The translations under genes and the position numbers were made by a program. This document shows, one piece after another, positions 6,418-6,463 of a stretch of DNA of 6,463 nt; positions within the stretch are counted from its first letter, which is position 1; each line of letters starts with the position of its first letter. The notes beneath the pieces were generated by a model. The model made no database searches. It saw only the letters and a program-made list of their open reading frames with translations, and was not told the origin of the DNA. Source of the stretch: Collinsella aerofaciens (GTDB lineage: Bacteria; Actinomycetota; Coriobacteriia; Coriobacteriales; Coriobacteriaceae); assembly GCA_030826265.1 (NCBI GenBank), contig JAPJOH010000047.1:1-6463 (forward strand), given 5' to 3'.

Positions 6418-6463
6418 TTCCTTTTAATATGAGCAGGACATTGTCAAGAGGCAAAATCGGGCC
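6418..6463 (-). repeat. Right arm of the perfect 46-bp inverted repeat
   Basis: This is the exact reverse complement of 10-55. Its inner edge lies 57 bases upstream of the peptidase start codon, so here it falls in a leader region and does not break a gene. The window ends at the outer edge of the arm, so it is not known whether the flanking palindrome seen at 4-14 is also present on this side. Confidence 0.85.
6426..6454 (-). promoter_or_regulatory. Candidate inward-facing promoter in right repeat arm
   Basis: This is the mirror copy of the candidate in the left arm: TTGCCT (6449-6454) and CATATT (6426-6431) on the minus strand, 17 bp apart. Transcription would begin near 6419 and give the peptidase mRNA a leader of about 60 bases. 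I see no better promoter between this arm and the start codon, so the repeat may supply the expression of this gene. Confidence 0.35.

Overview
The window holds two convergent genes between the two arms of a perfect 46-bp inverted repeat (10-55 and 6418-6463). The genes' G+C is fairly high but uneven. A Gram-positive cell-wall anchor of the LAxTG type and a long tandem array of Big_4-type bacterial Ig-like domains suggest a gut actinobacterium of the Coriobacteriia, most likely Collinsella or a relative. That placement is an inference from protein style and codon use; no marker gene is present.

Layout. At 1-79 lies the left repeat arm, followed at once by reading frame that already looks like the middle of an Ig-like domain. 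From 80 to 5041 (+) runs a very large surface-protein reading frame of 1653 aa: 17 complete Big_4-like repeats, one Big_2-like domain, a Lys/Gly/Pro-rich wall linker, and a LAETG sorting signal with membrane anchor. It has no signal peptide and no N-terminal functional domain, so it reads as the C-terminal part of a larger secreted protein whose 5' end was cut off at the repeat. From 5042 to 5271 is a 230-bp intergenic region with a small hairpin, a strong intrinsic terminator usable in both directions, and a palindromic repeat-like element. From 5272 to 6360 (-) is an intact M24B Xaa-Pro peptidase (PepQ/PepP type, 362 aa) with all five metal ligands. From 6361 to 6463 is its leader and the right repeat arm.

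How the parts relate. The two genes have no evident functional link: one is a wall-anchored stalk remnant, the other a cytoplasmic peptidase for proline-containing peptides. They share only a terminator region. The most informative feature is the repeat pair: each arm points a weak sigma70-like promoter inward, at the Ig-like frame and at the peptidase. The simplest reading is that both arms are ends of the same mobile element or other repeat family, one of which interrupted the Ig-like gene. The same picture would arise if the window is an assembly fragment ending in repeat copies. An in-frame phase-variable fusion across the arm is unlikely, because the arm carries a stop codon in the Ig frame.

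I do not see a clearly new biological system. The points most worth checking are the repeat pair with the headless gene, the alternating two-domain super-repeat in the Ig array, and the intergenic palindrome.
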